Below are positions 34,080 through 45,611 of a stretch of DNA of 64,000 nt, in pieces; positions within the stretch are counted from its first letter, which is position 1, and each line of letters starts with the position of its first letter. Origin of the DNA: Rotaria sordida (Eukaryota; Rotifera; Eurotatoria; Philodinida; Philodinidae); assembly GCA_905250125.1 (NCBI GenBank), contig CAJNOL010000684.1, positions 1-64,000 of the forward strand, read 5' to 3'. The translations under genes and the position numbers were made by a program. The notes below the pieces were generated by a model. It was not told the DNA's origin, ran no database searches, and worked only from the letters and a program-made list of their open reading frames with translations.

Positions 34080-36454
34080 TTAGGCATGAACAGGTGATGG
34101 TACATTCGTTAATAAATTACGTGTTGATGGATGATGATCTTCTTCATCATCATCCTCATCGTCATCATCATGTTCTTCATCTTCATCATCATCAACATCT
34201 TCTTTTTTTGACATATTAACAGGTTCTAAATCATCATCATTTGATGAATTTTTTTCAGTAGATGATTTAATTATTAATTGAGAACGATTTATTGGTTCTA
34301 ATTTAACTTTATTTGGTATAAATATTTCATTATGTTGTTGTTGACTTGTTAAACAATTTGAAAATAATGGTTTTGTTACTGTCGTTGTTGTATTTGTTGA
34401 ATTTAATGTCGATGATGATGATGATGATGATGGTGTTATATTATTATTATTATTATTATTATTATTTGCTGTTCTAGAACGATGACTTGAACGTAGATGA
34501 GAATACCAATCTTTTGGTATAGGAAATGTTTGATTACATAACTCACAACGATGTGGTCGTGTACCAGAATCATGAGTTTTAACATGACTATTAAAATTAC
34601 CTATCGTTCGATAACTCTTTAAACATAATGGACATGCGTATGGTTTTTCACCCTAAAATAAACGAAATTTTTTATAAGACGTTTTTTTAAAAATTTATTA
34701 ATTATTTCAATCAAAAGCAAAAACTTCTTTGTCAGACAAATGTTTAAAGTTTATTGTTTCTTTTCCTCACATATACTGTTTAAAAAAATGTAATAAATTT
34801 TGTATTAATATTTATATAAAATTTAATCAAATATGTCTTTTACATTTTTTTCTCTTATCTATCAATAAATTGATAACTAAGTATCTTAACCATATTTCTA
34901 TAAAAATACACATATATGAATAATATTCTTGACTTATTCTATTTTTTTTTCGTATATATTCTCAAATCTTTAATTTAATTTATTTTCATTGAAAATAAAA
35001 ATATCAAATGGTAATAATTTATTCTTCGAAAAATATTTAATTACTAACTTTATAGATATTTAGTTGTTATTAATTATTTTATATCTATATATAGCATTCT
35101 TTTAATAACAAAGAAAAAGTATTTAGGAATCAACCGTTATTCGTATAATTTAACTCGATATAACTTTGAAGAATTAATCAATTTGCTGAAGTATTAGGAA
35201 ATGTCAAGATAAGAGAAAAAAGATCAATGTAATTAAAGTTCTACTCTATATTTAACTTACTGTATGAATACGAACATGAATTTGTAGGTCACCTGAATTT
35301 GTAAAACGTTTTTCACAATAAGTACTAAATAAAATGAAAAGTATAAAAATTTATAATTTTCTATTTTCCTTTTTTTTTTTTTTACCATGGATATGGTTTA
35401 TCATTTGTATGTCGTCGAACATGAATTTGAATGTTTGTAACAATTTTTTCACATAAACTACATTGATATTTTTTTAAATTACCTAATTGTTTAGCCATAA
35501 AAATTTGTTTTTGACCTGTTTGATTAATAGCTGTTATTGTTAAACCTTCAGCTGTTGGTGTTGCTAATATTGATGATGGTAAATTTTTATTAACATTTGG
35601 AATAGTTGCATTGGTATTATGTCGATGTATACTTGAAGTTGTATTTGAACTATCATTACTTACATCACCTATTGATAAATCATCTTCATCAATTGAAGGT
35701 GATGGAATTGTTGAAGAAAGTATATTATTTGTTGTTGTTACTTCTAATGTTGATAGTTTTGTATGACGTCCTCCAAGTGTCTTTTTTTGATCTTAATAAA
35801 ATATATAAATAAATATTTGTTGAAAAGAAAATTAAAAATAGGTTGTTTTTTTTTCACAGCAAACATGCTGTGAGATATTATAGGCATTATTCAAAACTCA
35901 TGCACTCTTACCTCATCCTTTATAATTATGAGATGAATGAAAGAATTTGATTGAAAAAACAAACAAATAAAAATTTCTAAAATTTAAAAACTTACTATGA
36001 TTGGAATTGTAATCATTGATACCATTGGAAAGATTTAGATTATTATTGCCAACATCGGTAAGTGTATCCGTTCCCTATGAATCAAGGAGAAAAAATTCTT
36101 TTATTTATTTTTTCATATATTACGTACAGATAATAAGGAAACAGCAATACGTTCAATATGATTGCCTTTCACCGAGTTGAATGGTCGACTGTTCGAAGAA
36201 GTTGAACCGGATATGGTTGTTAAAGAAAGTGGAGTAGGTTTATCATTTATTGGTATATCAGTTAAAATCTTCGGTTTAAGAAGATTAATAGAATTGTATG
36301 ATTCATTGGCTGATGTATCTAGATCATTTGTTAAACGTTTAAATTTTTTCTTTGGATTTGTTTTTTCAGATTCAATTATTTGATGTGGTTTTCGTCGAGG
36401 ACTTGTTCGTTTAGTTGGTAATAATAATGAAGTTTTTGTTTCTTGTTGTTCATT

Positions 36455-36485
<31 letters not shown>

Positions 36486-37090
36486 TGATTATTATGATTT
36501 GGTGAAGGAATTTTAACAATTAATTGTACACCACCAGTTGATTTTTTTGTATTAATATGATTATTTATTGTTTGATCGATATGTTTTGGTGCACCTTTAC
36601 GTTTTGATTGTCGTTTTGGTATAATAATTTTTTCTTCTTCGGATTGTTCTTTTATTTCGGATAATTTTTGGTGTTGTTGTTGTTGATTTTCTTTAATTAA
36701 TTTTTGTGAAGAATTTTGTATTTGTTTATCTAATTGATAATGAACTATTTGAGATGTTTTACGAAATTTTAAACGAAGATTTTTTTGTGTTTGTTGAAAT
36801 GTTCGAAATGCTGTATCAAGTTTATTAAGTGATGCAGCACATGTACCACAAACAACACGTGAATAATGATTAATAGAATTATTTTCATTTATATTATTTT
36901 CATTTTCAGGTAAACGAATACATAAATAACGAACAATAAGATCACGATAACGATAAGGACGTCGTTTATATATATTATATATACGATGATTATGTTGTGA
37001 ACACCATAATTTATGATGTGAAGATGATGTATCTCTTAGACGTGTATAACAAAGACGACATCGATCTTTTATACTCGTCGGAGTGCCCAT
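34080..37090 (-). CDS. C2H2 zinc-finger protein with ZAD-like N-terminal domain
   Basis: Exons 37090-36128, 36074-35996, 35791-35386, 35324-35261, 34652-34080; phases agree; 694 aa. The N-terminus has a CxxC pair (DRCRLCYTRLRD) and about 75 residues later a second CxxC (VVCGTCAASLNKLDTAFRTF), the layout of a ZAD zinc-binding dimerisation domain. A basic, Gln/Asp-rich linker with an acidic run follows. Toward the C-terminal third are one irregular finger (CSLCEKIVTNIQIHVRRH, only nine residues between second Cys and first His) and three regular ones (CTYCEKRFTNSGDLQIHVRIH; CPLCLKSYRTIGNFNSHVKTH; CELCNQTFPIPKDWYSHLRS...H). The tail is poly-Asn/Ser and very acidic. Likely a sequence-specific nuclear DNA-binding protein; target unknown. 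An AG acceptor lies two bases upstream of the ATG, so a 5' leader exon or trans-spliced leader is likely. Confidence 0.85.
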
Positions 37091-40000
37091 TTCTAAGAAC
37101 AAAGAAATCTTATAGAAGTTTTCAAATGTTAAATATGCTTCTATTGAAAGTCATATATATATATATATATCTAAGATGCAATGATTCAATTATTGTTATT
37201 AATAACAATAATCAACTCATAGAAAATATGTACGAGGCAAGAAAAATAAAAGAATAGGTTGATAAAAACTTTCTTTTTTGTGTTGTAACTTTCCTCAGGT
37301 AACTTCTTTTTTTTTCTCTTTCCGAGCGACGACAAACTTCGATTGCACATTTACACACACATATATATATATATATATATACAGACCGAAATAAGATATA
37401 GGCACATAGAAAAAGCAAAATGACGTACTGGTTTTTTTTCTTGCTGTCTCTCTCTCTCTCTCTCCCTTTTTCTATCTTACTATCAGAGAAATCTTTTTTT
37501 TTTGCTCAGAATTTGTGCATTAACGATAGTGACAAAAGCAGCGGTAGTCTTCTATGCTTCTGTGCTAGCGCGCATTCACACAATTCTCTCTAGTCCTTCA
37601 GGAAAAGTATGTGATGAAAAAAATACGTATAGAGATAGCAAACAATAGAAGGTTTTCATTGGAGGAACGAGGGGGGGGGGGGCGGAGGGGAAAGTTATGG
37701 TGAACGAAGAAAATTTCTCGTCGAACCTACTTTTGCTCGGGTATGAACATATTTTTTATGCGTGCTACAATTATCATCAGAAGAGAGAGAACGAGAAGAA
37801 GAATATGCTGTTGACTCGTTCATTTCTCTTTCATTGATTCTCGTGATGATGATGTTCAAGACAGTTCTTCTTTTTTTTTTTTTTTCTATTCGGTTTTTCT
37901 CTCTCTCTCTCTTCTTTCCTACATAACACAGAGAAAGAAAAAAGACAGGCAATTTTGTGAAGGACGGCAAGAAGTGTTTGTTGGTGCCACGGTCAGGATT
38001 GAACAGCATAATAGTAATGTTCCCTTCTTGTTCTTCTTTTTTTCTTTTTTCTTCTTCTACAAAAACTCCTCCTCTTCGTTCTTCTATTCTTTTTTTTTAT
38101 CTTATTCTAACCATCATGTTCACAATGGCGTGTATAATACTTCTATGTGCATATTTCCAAGGTTCTCTCTTCTTCATTTGGTCTTGTCTAGCTTACTCAT
38201 TGGAATGAGTTAAGAAAAAAAAAAGAATGGATGAAAAAGAAGAAGCATAGTTGTATAATATATATGTCTATATGAATGAATTTTCTTTTTTGTCTTTGAA
38301 CATTCAGTTCTTTTCTTCATTCACTAACTGTCTATGTGTATGTATACAAAAGAGAGGGAAAAAAAAAGAAAACTTGAGTCCTAATGAATATTCTTTGTAC
38401 GAGTCGTTTCTGACATTCTTCTTTTATTCAGAACAAAAACGTTCAACATGAGAAACGCACATAGTGAGATGACAAAAAGCAAGACGCATAAGCAAAAAAA
38501 AAGGCAAATACACGCACACGCACGCACAACACCATCACGGAAATGATGTATTGCACAGAGGGGAAAAAACCGAGTTATGTTTGTGCGTACAACGAGAAGA
38601 AAAAAAAAGAAGAAAAAAGTAGCGGAAAAAAAAGGGAAAAATCTAGCTCAGACTGACTGATTCAATGGTGATGAGAGAATAAAAGCTTCATCAAACCATT
38701 TTCGCTTGATTTGATATGAAAAAAAATCTATTATTCACTGATAACTGTTTTATTTCTTCGTATATATATATATATATACGTTAAATCTATCGGAGATTTT
38801 TATTATAAAAGAATCTAATCGAGTTTTCTAAGATTAACTTTTAGAAAAGTCAAAACATATTCAATGAATATACTTAATCTCTATCATGAGATATTAATTT
38901 TTTTCTTGATTTATTTTCAAAACAAAAAATATTTTAAAAGAGAAAGTTTTTCCTTATCTTTGATATATCCATAAACAATATGCAAGACATCAACATTTGA
39001 ATATATAAAGAAAACTTTGTTGTTGTTCTTTTTTTTAAGAACTACTTACTAAAGATACAAAAAGAAAATGTCCAATTGCGTTTGCTGATTCGTTTCTTCT
39101 GTCAAGGTGATGAGAGAAAGACTATGCATAACAAAAACTCTATGTTGCTTCTTCATTTTTTTTCTCTGTCTATTTATTCAACTAGTCATTTTTGCATACA
39201 CTATCAGCCACCTCTATGTATACTTGCATGTCACTACCACTTTCTTATTACGAAAGATGACTTAGTTCTGTCTTTATTTCGCACACACAGTAAGAGAATC
39301 TTTATCTACATCACACACATCATCAAACGACGTTGTCGTCAATGTATATTTTCTTTTTGCATTGTTGTTGTTCTCTCTCTCTCTCTATGTCGATTCTTAC
39401 CTGCTTCGATTCGTACAAGAGAGAAAGAGAAATACAACAAGCCAATGCAGCGCGCGGATAAACTTTTTTATACTTTCGAGTATGTATGTGTGTGTGTGTG
39501 CTTCCTCTTACGAGTACGCGTTTTTTCTTTACATATTATCAATTTTTCCCTTCTTTACTCCATTTTGTAATAGACAAATGAAAGTAAAAAAAAAAAAAAA
39601 AGAATGCATTGAATACATACGTCGTTTTCAAGGACGATGAGGCCAAGCGTCACCAAGAATCGTCGACGACATTTTGCTTGTTCTTGCTTTTTTCTTTTTT
39701 TCTATCTGTCTATCTTTTTTCGCCTTTTCTTCTCTCACTGCATGATTCGACTCTGCTTTCTTATATTGTGTCCAAACAGCAGCAACAGCAGGTTTTCGTC
39801 CGTTTACTACTATATTGTGTCGTCCCTCTTCTTGTACATAACGCTTAACACATACAATACGATGTCTGTTCTTTCTCGCTCTTCCTTCTTCTCCCTCTCT
39901 CTCGTTTTTTTCAAAAAAAAAAACTAATACTGACTGACTGCTTTTTTCTGTGGGACTTTTTTATGCGTGTGAGTGTGTGTGTGTATATTTCTTTGTTTCG

Positions 40001-42128
40001 ACTGCTGCTGCTTCTATAGCCTCCTTATTCCGATTACAATATGTATATATGTATGCATGTATGCATGTATGTGCGTATGTATGAAAAGAAGAACGAAAGG
40101 AGAAATATAATGATGAAAAAGAAAGAAAAAAAAAAAGAAATTGAGAACAACACTTTTATTATGTTTATGATTGTCATTATTATTATTATTACTATTATTA
40201 GTCTTGTTAAGTGAACGCAAAAACATAGAGTCGACCATCATCATGTTTTAAAATTAAATCGACATAAAAATTGAAATGATTGTTGAACACTTGAATTTCT
40301 ATTCATCGATTGAGTATCCTATTTCACAGATAAGGAATCTTAATAATTGATTATAAATTGAAAGAAAAATCAATGATCATAAAAAAAAATAACATATCTG
40401 CTTTAAATGAATGATGTCGAGTGATAATCAAACTTCGTTTATAAAATTGTTAAAAATTTTGTCGTATTAAATATTATAATTATTTAACTCGGCCAATATG
40501 TTAACAGATTAAAGAATGAAATTATATATGATTATTAATTGCAGTTCATACTTATTTCAGTTTGTAGGGTACAAAAAAAGTGGGTTCATTTCATTAGACC
40601 CACAAGTGCAAAATGAATTATCACTTTATTTCTAAACATTTATTATTTAGAACATTCTTAATCAATATTATTTAATGAAAAACCATGTCTTCTTGCTCTT
40701 TTTTTTTGTTGCAAAGTTGTCAATGTTAGCATAAGTACATGATGAGTAAGTCTTTATTTTATTCAGAAAGAAATTATTGTAACTAAATTCATATTAACAA
40801 AGGAAAAAATTAATTTATTTGATTAAAAATTCATTCGTTCATATATCATATCTTATACATTATAAGAAGAATTCAAGTCAAATTCACCTAAAATATTTTT
40901 TCATTAGCCTCCCATATGAAAACTTGAAAACAACTTGTCAAACTTCATCAAAACCATTATTATATTCATTTTTCAATGCTGTTCTTCTACTAATGTAAAA
41001 GTTATTCATTGTGTTTCATTATCAATTGACTATCGTAGGTAGAAAAAGTGTAATTCTTCAGAGTCAAACCTTCGCGTGGTGTCTTAAATGTAGTAATGGT
41101 AACATCTCATGCAGATCTTTGTTCAACAATTTCAAATTTTCCATTACTTCAAATATATGTGGATAAAATCAATCGACATTGTTGTTTATCAAACAAGAAT
41201 ATGAACTATTTCAGGCAAAATTGGGTATACTCACCTTCTATTTGACTTTAATTCTTTACAAGAGTTATCTTTCTGAATAAGTTCTTTTAATATAGACATA
41301 TGTAAAAATGTTAGTTCTTTCAGCTGACTATTAATTAAAAATTAATTAATGAATATCTCTCTGATCATAGAAGAAAGAAAAACGATGAAATTTTCAGCAT
41401 GATCGAGCTTCACAAAACAGGTTTTATAGAAATTCTATCAAGTTATGAAAGAAAAATTTATGTTTTATCATCATCTAGTGATTCTAAAGAAAGATTTGTA
41501 CGATTTTAAATTGATTTTGAATTTTTCATTCGGTTATAAGAATATTTTTTTGTCGTAGTCCGGTAGGTTGCTAACGAAAAGTAAATCGTTTTTCTTTGAA
41601 AAATCTAGCCATACTCAGAAAAAACCTTCGATAGAGGTTTTGTACCCTCAAAATTTGTCTATATTTAGTTTTCAAAAAAGCTGTCTCAATTCAGAGTTTT
41701 GTTTAAAGTGTAAAATGTATGAAGTGAAAGTCAATGTTCTTTTTAACGTTACGTTTTTTTTTTTACTGATAACTTCTCTGAATAAAGGTCTCTAGCGTTG
41801 ATTGTTTTTTTTTTGGGTGTATCTAAAGTAACTTAATATACATGTAAAATATAAAGTTTAACTTTAGGAAAGTTCATTATTCCGAAATATACATGTTTTA
41901 ATTTTGTGGAATCACATCACTAAAACCAATGATTTTGTGCATATCTTTATTATGCTCAAGAAATATCTTCTGTTTAAAATATACAGCTTGTTTAATATAA
42001 CAAAGAACAAATTATTCGATAAAAACAAAAAATCTGAAAGCTAGATTAAATTATACTAGTCTTTTACGTATAAGATACTATTATATCAGACAATCTATGC
42101 GCAAAATAAAAGATTGATTGATATTTGT
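37091..42128. other. 5-kb low-complexity intergenic region upstream of the zinc-finger gene
   Basis: No gene recognised. From 37.1 to 40.2 kb it is packed with simple sequence: TA repeats (about 37152-37172, 37362-37382, 38761-38780), CT repeats (37447-37464, 37898-37912, 39371-39386), a run of 12 G at 37671-37682, TG/CG-rich repeats (38508-38530, 39485-39501, 39971-39983) and a TATG-type repeat near 40041-40080. The longest frame (39076-39570, 164 codons) is built from these tracts and is rejected. From 40.3 to 42.1 kb it is plain AT-rich DNA. Confidence 0.5.
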
Positions 42129-44606
42129 CTAAGCTGTTGGTTTACCACCGGTGACTTAAAAGAAAAAGTAATATTTAATAAAGAATAAATAGATTGGCAA
42201 AACTTACCCGAAAGAATTTCACTAAAATAAAGATAAAATATATTTGATTTTTTAATGATATTCAAACAATAAATTTAATTATTTACCCAGATATATATGA
42301 TGAATCAGCTCCACAAGCTAAGAAAACAAATGCTGGTGCTAATTCTCGTGGTTGTGCTGGACGTTTAATTGGATAAGTTGATCCAAATTGTGAATTTTTT
42401 TCTTTTGGAAATGATGCAACAACTAATGGTGTCCATACGGGTCCAGGCTAAATTAAAAATTTCATTTCAAAAAAAAAAAAAGTTATCAAATAAAATAATT
42501 TATTTACTGCAACACAATTAACACGAATTCCTTTTTCTAAAAGTTTACTAGCTAAACCTTTTGTAAAACCAACAATAGCAGCTTTTGTTGTTGCATAATC
42601 TAAGATTTCAGCTGATGGATCATAACTAAATACCAATATATTATAGAATACAGATAATAAAAAATTTTAATTTAATTTACGCTTGAATTGAACCAACATT
42701 AATAATTGCTCCACCTTTTGGCATATGTGGAACGGCATATCGAACCAAATCAAACACTTGAAATAAATAAAAATTAAATTTTCTCTTTTTTTTTTTTTGT
42801 CTTTTATTATTAAAATTTACTCGAAATAATATTTGTTTTAAATGTATATTCTACTCGTTGATGATCAAGTTCAGCAATATCTTCCTATAAAACAAAAAAA
42901 AAAAACGATCGCCTAATAAGATTATTTGTTCTTTTCAATCAAAATAACTAACCACTTGTTTGCCTTGATATGCAGCATTATTTACTAATATATCAATTCG
43001 TTTAAATTTTGCTACTGCAGTATCAATAAGAGTTTTACATTGTGCTTCCTAATGATATATGAATTAGTGTTTTTTTTTTCTTCTCATCCTCATGGCAGAA
43101 AATTAAAACTTACTTGACTGATATCACCAGGCTAAAAATAGAAAAATATAAATTAATAAAAAAAAAAAATTCAAACTTTAGATTAAATAGATTTCTTTTT
43201 TGAATGTAGAGTTTGTTAAAATGTGATTTTTTTTTCTCAGAAAGTAGGGAATTCAACTTTCATTTCCGATATAAGATAAGTTTGATATCCAAAAAAATGT
43301 TGAGATATTCACGAAATTTAAATTTTTCTACACAATAAAAGTGGATCATATATAAGAGAGAAAATGCTCTTCATGATGTCAAAAAATCGTTATGATTAAC
43401 GATGCATTCACGAACATATTTACCGGCTACATAAGAAAAAAAAGAGGAATGAGGTAGACAATTTAGAATTAACACAAGAGGATGAATAATTATCAAGATA
43501 CAACTTTTCTCATCCAACCAAAATATCTACTTAACGTACTAATATTGATTATATGTAGGGGCGTGATACTCCCTGCTTCTGAAATTTGTGTACTCAGTGC
43601 CCCTTCTAACAGCATTCAGCCGCTCTGCGTCGTCTACCTTCAATGCTGATCTACGCCTTTGATTATATAGTACAAAAAAAAACCGCTTCTTGATTATTTT
43701 TTTCCCATGTTTCACGCTTGTTCGTACTACCACCGATATAACGCACATTATACCGAACGCTTCACCGATAGTTTTCATTCGGTTCGAATAATATAGGTTC
43801 GTATTTTTGACTTATTTTCAAACCATTTATCATCTCGTTAACTCATATTGATGTATACCATTAGATCAACATTTTTGATGGAGTTTATTTTTGTATAAAA
43901 TTTACTTTATATACAATAAGTCTTGGTCGTGTCCTATCTCCTTGAAAACAAGAACATTTCTACACATCCTGTACTTTAAAACTAAATTTTAATGATCTTT
44001 TATTCAAAAGACATCAATTTATGTTAATTTTTCAGAGATACTCGAGATAGTCTTAATGGACATCCATTTCAATGTATAAACATGTTATTTGTTTTTAACG
44101 AATAAAAATATTCAACATTATTTCAAAACCAAGAAGAGATGGATTAAATAAAACTCGATTCAATTTTACAGTCTATTAGAAGTCTTACCACTAAAATACA
44201 TTCACGACCAGATTTTTCGACAGCTTTTTGAATTTCTGCAGCATCTTCATGTTCATTTAAATATGAAATAATTATTGTTGCACCTTCACGTGCATATGCT
44301 AAAGCAACAGCTCGACCAATACCAGAATCACCACCTTAATAAGAAACATACAATATTCATTTGAAAATAATTATTAATCTTACCAGTAATTACTGCAATT
44401 TTATCTAAAAGTTTACCCGAACCTTTATAACTATCCACACCATAATCCGGTATTGGATCCATTTTATATTCATAACCGGGTGAATCTTGTTCTTGAGGTT
44501 TAAATTTTGGCTGCGGACCAGCCTGAAATAATAAGATTCATAAAATTAATAAAAATTATCAAAATTTAACCTTGTTTGGATCACCATAAAGATCGTATTT
44601 AGACAT
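42129..44606 (-). CDS. Short-chain dehydrogenase/reductase of the bacterial YghA / stress-protein-39 type
   Basis: Eleven exons: 44606-44571, 44522-44384, 44334-44189, 43131-43114, 43048-42953, 42884-42821, 42756-42681, 42625-42508, 42447-42287, 42221-42208, 42154-42129; 297 aa. An N-terminal extension with [20 protein letters not shown] is typical of this subgroup. Cofactor motif [11 protein letters not shown], then NNAAYQG, the catalytic Tyr/Lys in DYATTKAA with a Ser upstream (NVGSIQAY), and the C-terminal VTGGKPTA. Such enzymes are NAD(P)-dependent oxidoreductases; plant homologues are called glucose and ribitol dehydrogenase. The substrate here is unknown and the protein is probably cytosolic. 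Two microexons (18 and 14 bp) are supported by frame and family alignment. The intron at 44188-43132 is 1.06 kb. Confidence 0.9.
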
Positions 44607-44937
44607 ATTAGCAATACGCGTCAGTAAGAATTTTTTAAGAATAGAACGAAACTGAATAGTATTCTGTACTATTTGTATGCTCTCAATAGCCGATCTCGTG
44701 TCGCGTACACGTGACCAAATAAAATGTGGCGACAATAATTCAAACTCATGTTGTGATTGGTCCTCGTAACAAATCAATAAAATTGTGTTGAACGTTAGTA
44801 AATGATACACAGACGTCTGTCTATTATTGCACCATCATAGTGTAACACATTCCAATCTGCCTATTACGCGAATATAATAGTCGTATTCGATTATTTCTCT
44901 TTGCCATAACTGCTGTTATCAGCATCTTTCTTTCAGA
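44607..44937. promoter_or_regulatory. Bidirectional promoter between the SDR and TFIIA gamma genes
   Basis: 331 bp between divergent start codons. It contains an E-box CACGTGAC at 44708-44715 and an ATTGG (inverted CCAAT) near 44756-44760; its base composition is less AT-extreme than surrounding DNA. The plus-strand end is TTTCTTTCAG directly before A-ATG of TFIIA gamma, so that acceptor may receive a leader exon. Assignment as a promoter rests on position and these two motifs. Confidence 0.5.
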
Positions 44938-45482
44938 ATGGCCAACTATCAACTTTATCGTAATACAACATTAGGTGTTACATTACAGGACACCCTGGAA
45001 GAAATGATTTCGGTTTATATATATATATATATTTATTTATTTTTAATATATACATATTTATATTCTTTAATAATAGCAAGGTGCATTGACTGATCAAGCA
45101 GCTGGTAAAGTTTTAAGTGAATTCGATCGATCAATTAATTTAGCACTTGATAAACGAATTAATAAAAAAATTCAATTTTCAGTAAAATGAAGAATTAAAT
45201 TTTAATAACAAAAAGAAAAAAAAAAACAAAATCCTTTTTTTTTCTTCTAGGGAAAATTAAGCACATATCGTTTTTGTGACAATGTTTGGACACTTGTATT
45301 AAAAGATTTTAGTGTTAAAGATCCTAATCAAAGTCAACATAATACAACAGCTCCTACTTCACAAATACCTCCTGCCGATAAAGTTAAAATTGTAGCATGC
45401 GATGGAAAAAGTCTGTTTTCTATTTGAATGAAAAAAAAATCAATCTCACTATGTTCTATTTTTAGGTGCTACACAAGCGTAA
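44938..45482 (+). CDS. GTF2A2: Transcription initiation factor IIA gamma subunit
   Basis: Exons 44938-45012, 45077-45181, 45251-45410, 45466-45482; 118 aa against about 109 in vertebrates. It begins [20 protein letters not shown], nearly identical to animal TFIIA-gamma, continues with the four-helix segment ([18 protein letters not shown]) and the beta-barrel half [17 protein letters not shown] ... [11 protein letters not shown]. An insert of about ten polar residues ([11 protein letters not shown]) lies between these two halves of the barrel. TFIIA joins TBP on the core promoter and stabilises its DNA contact. The stop is only 129 bp before the next plus-strand gene. The ATG follows an AG acceptor by one base. 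Confidence 0.96.
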
Positions 45483-45611
45483 AACAATTTCTTTAATACT
45501 ATCTTTGATGTTTACTTGACCTTTTTTTTTTTTGTATATTAATACTCATCGAAGTTTTCTTTTTTTTTTGGGTACTAAAAACAATTCAGAATGAATTTTG
45601 TCATCTTTCAG
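45483..45611 (+). promoter_or_regulatory. Intercistronic spacer, TFIIA gamma to TP53BP1-like
   Basis: 129 bp of T-rich DNA between two plus-strand genes, ending in CATCTTTCAG placed exactly before the ATG of the downstream gene. No canonical AATAAA is visible. Too short for a typical independent promoter plus 5' UTR; fits a polycistronic pair processed by trans-splicing. Confidence 0.4.

Noticed and set aside
39076-39570. 164-codon open frame on the plus strand, longest in the 37-42 kb spacer
   Set aside because: Built from CT, TG and T-rich simple repeats; residues are Phe/Ser/Cys/Leu runs with no domain, and overlapping frames of similar length exist.
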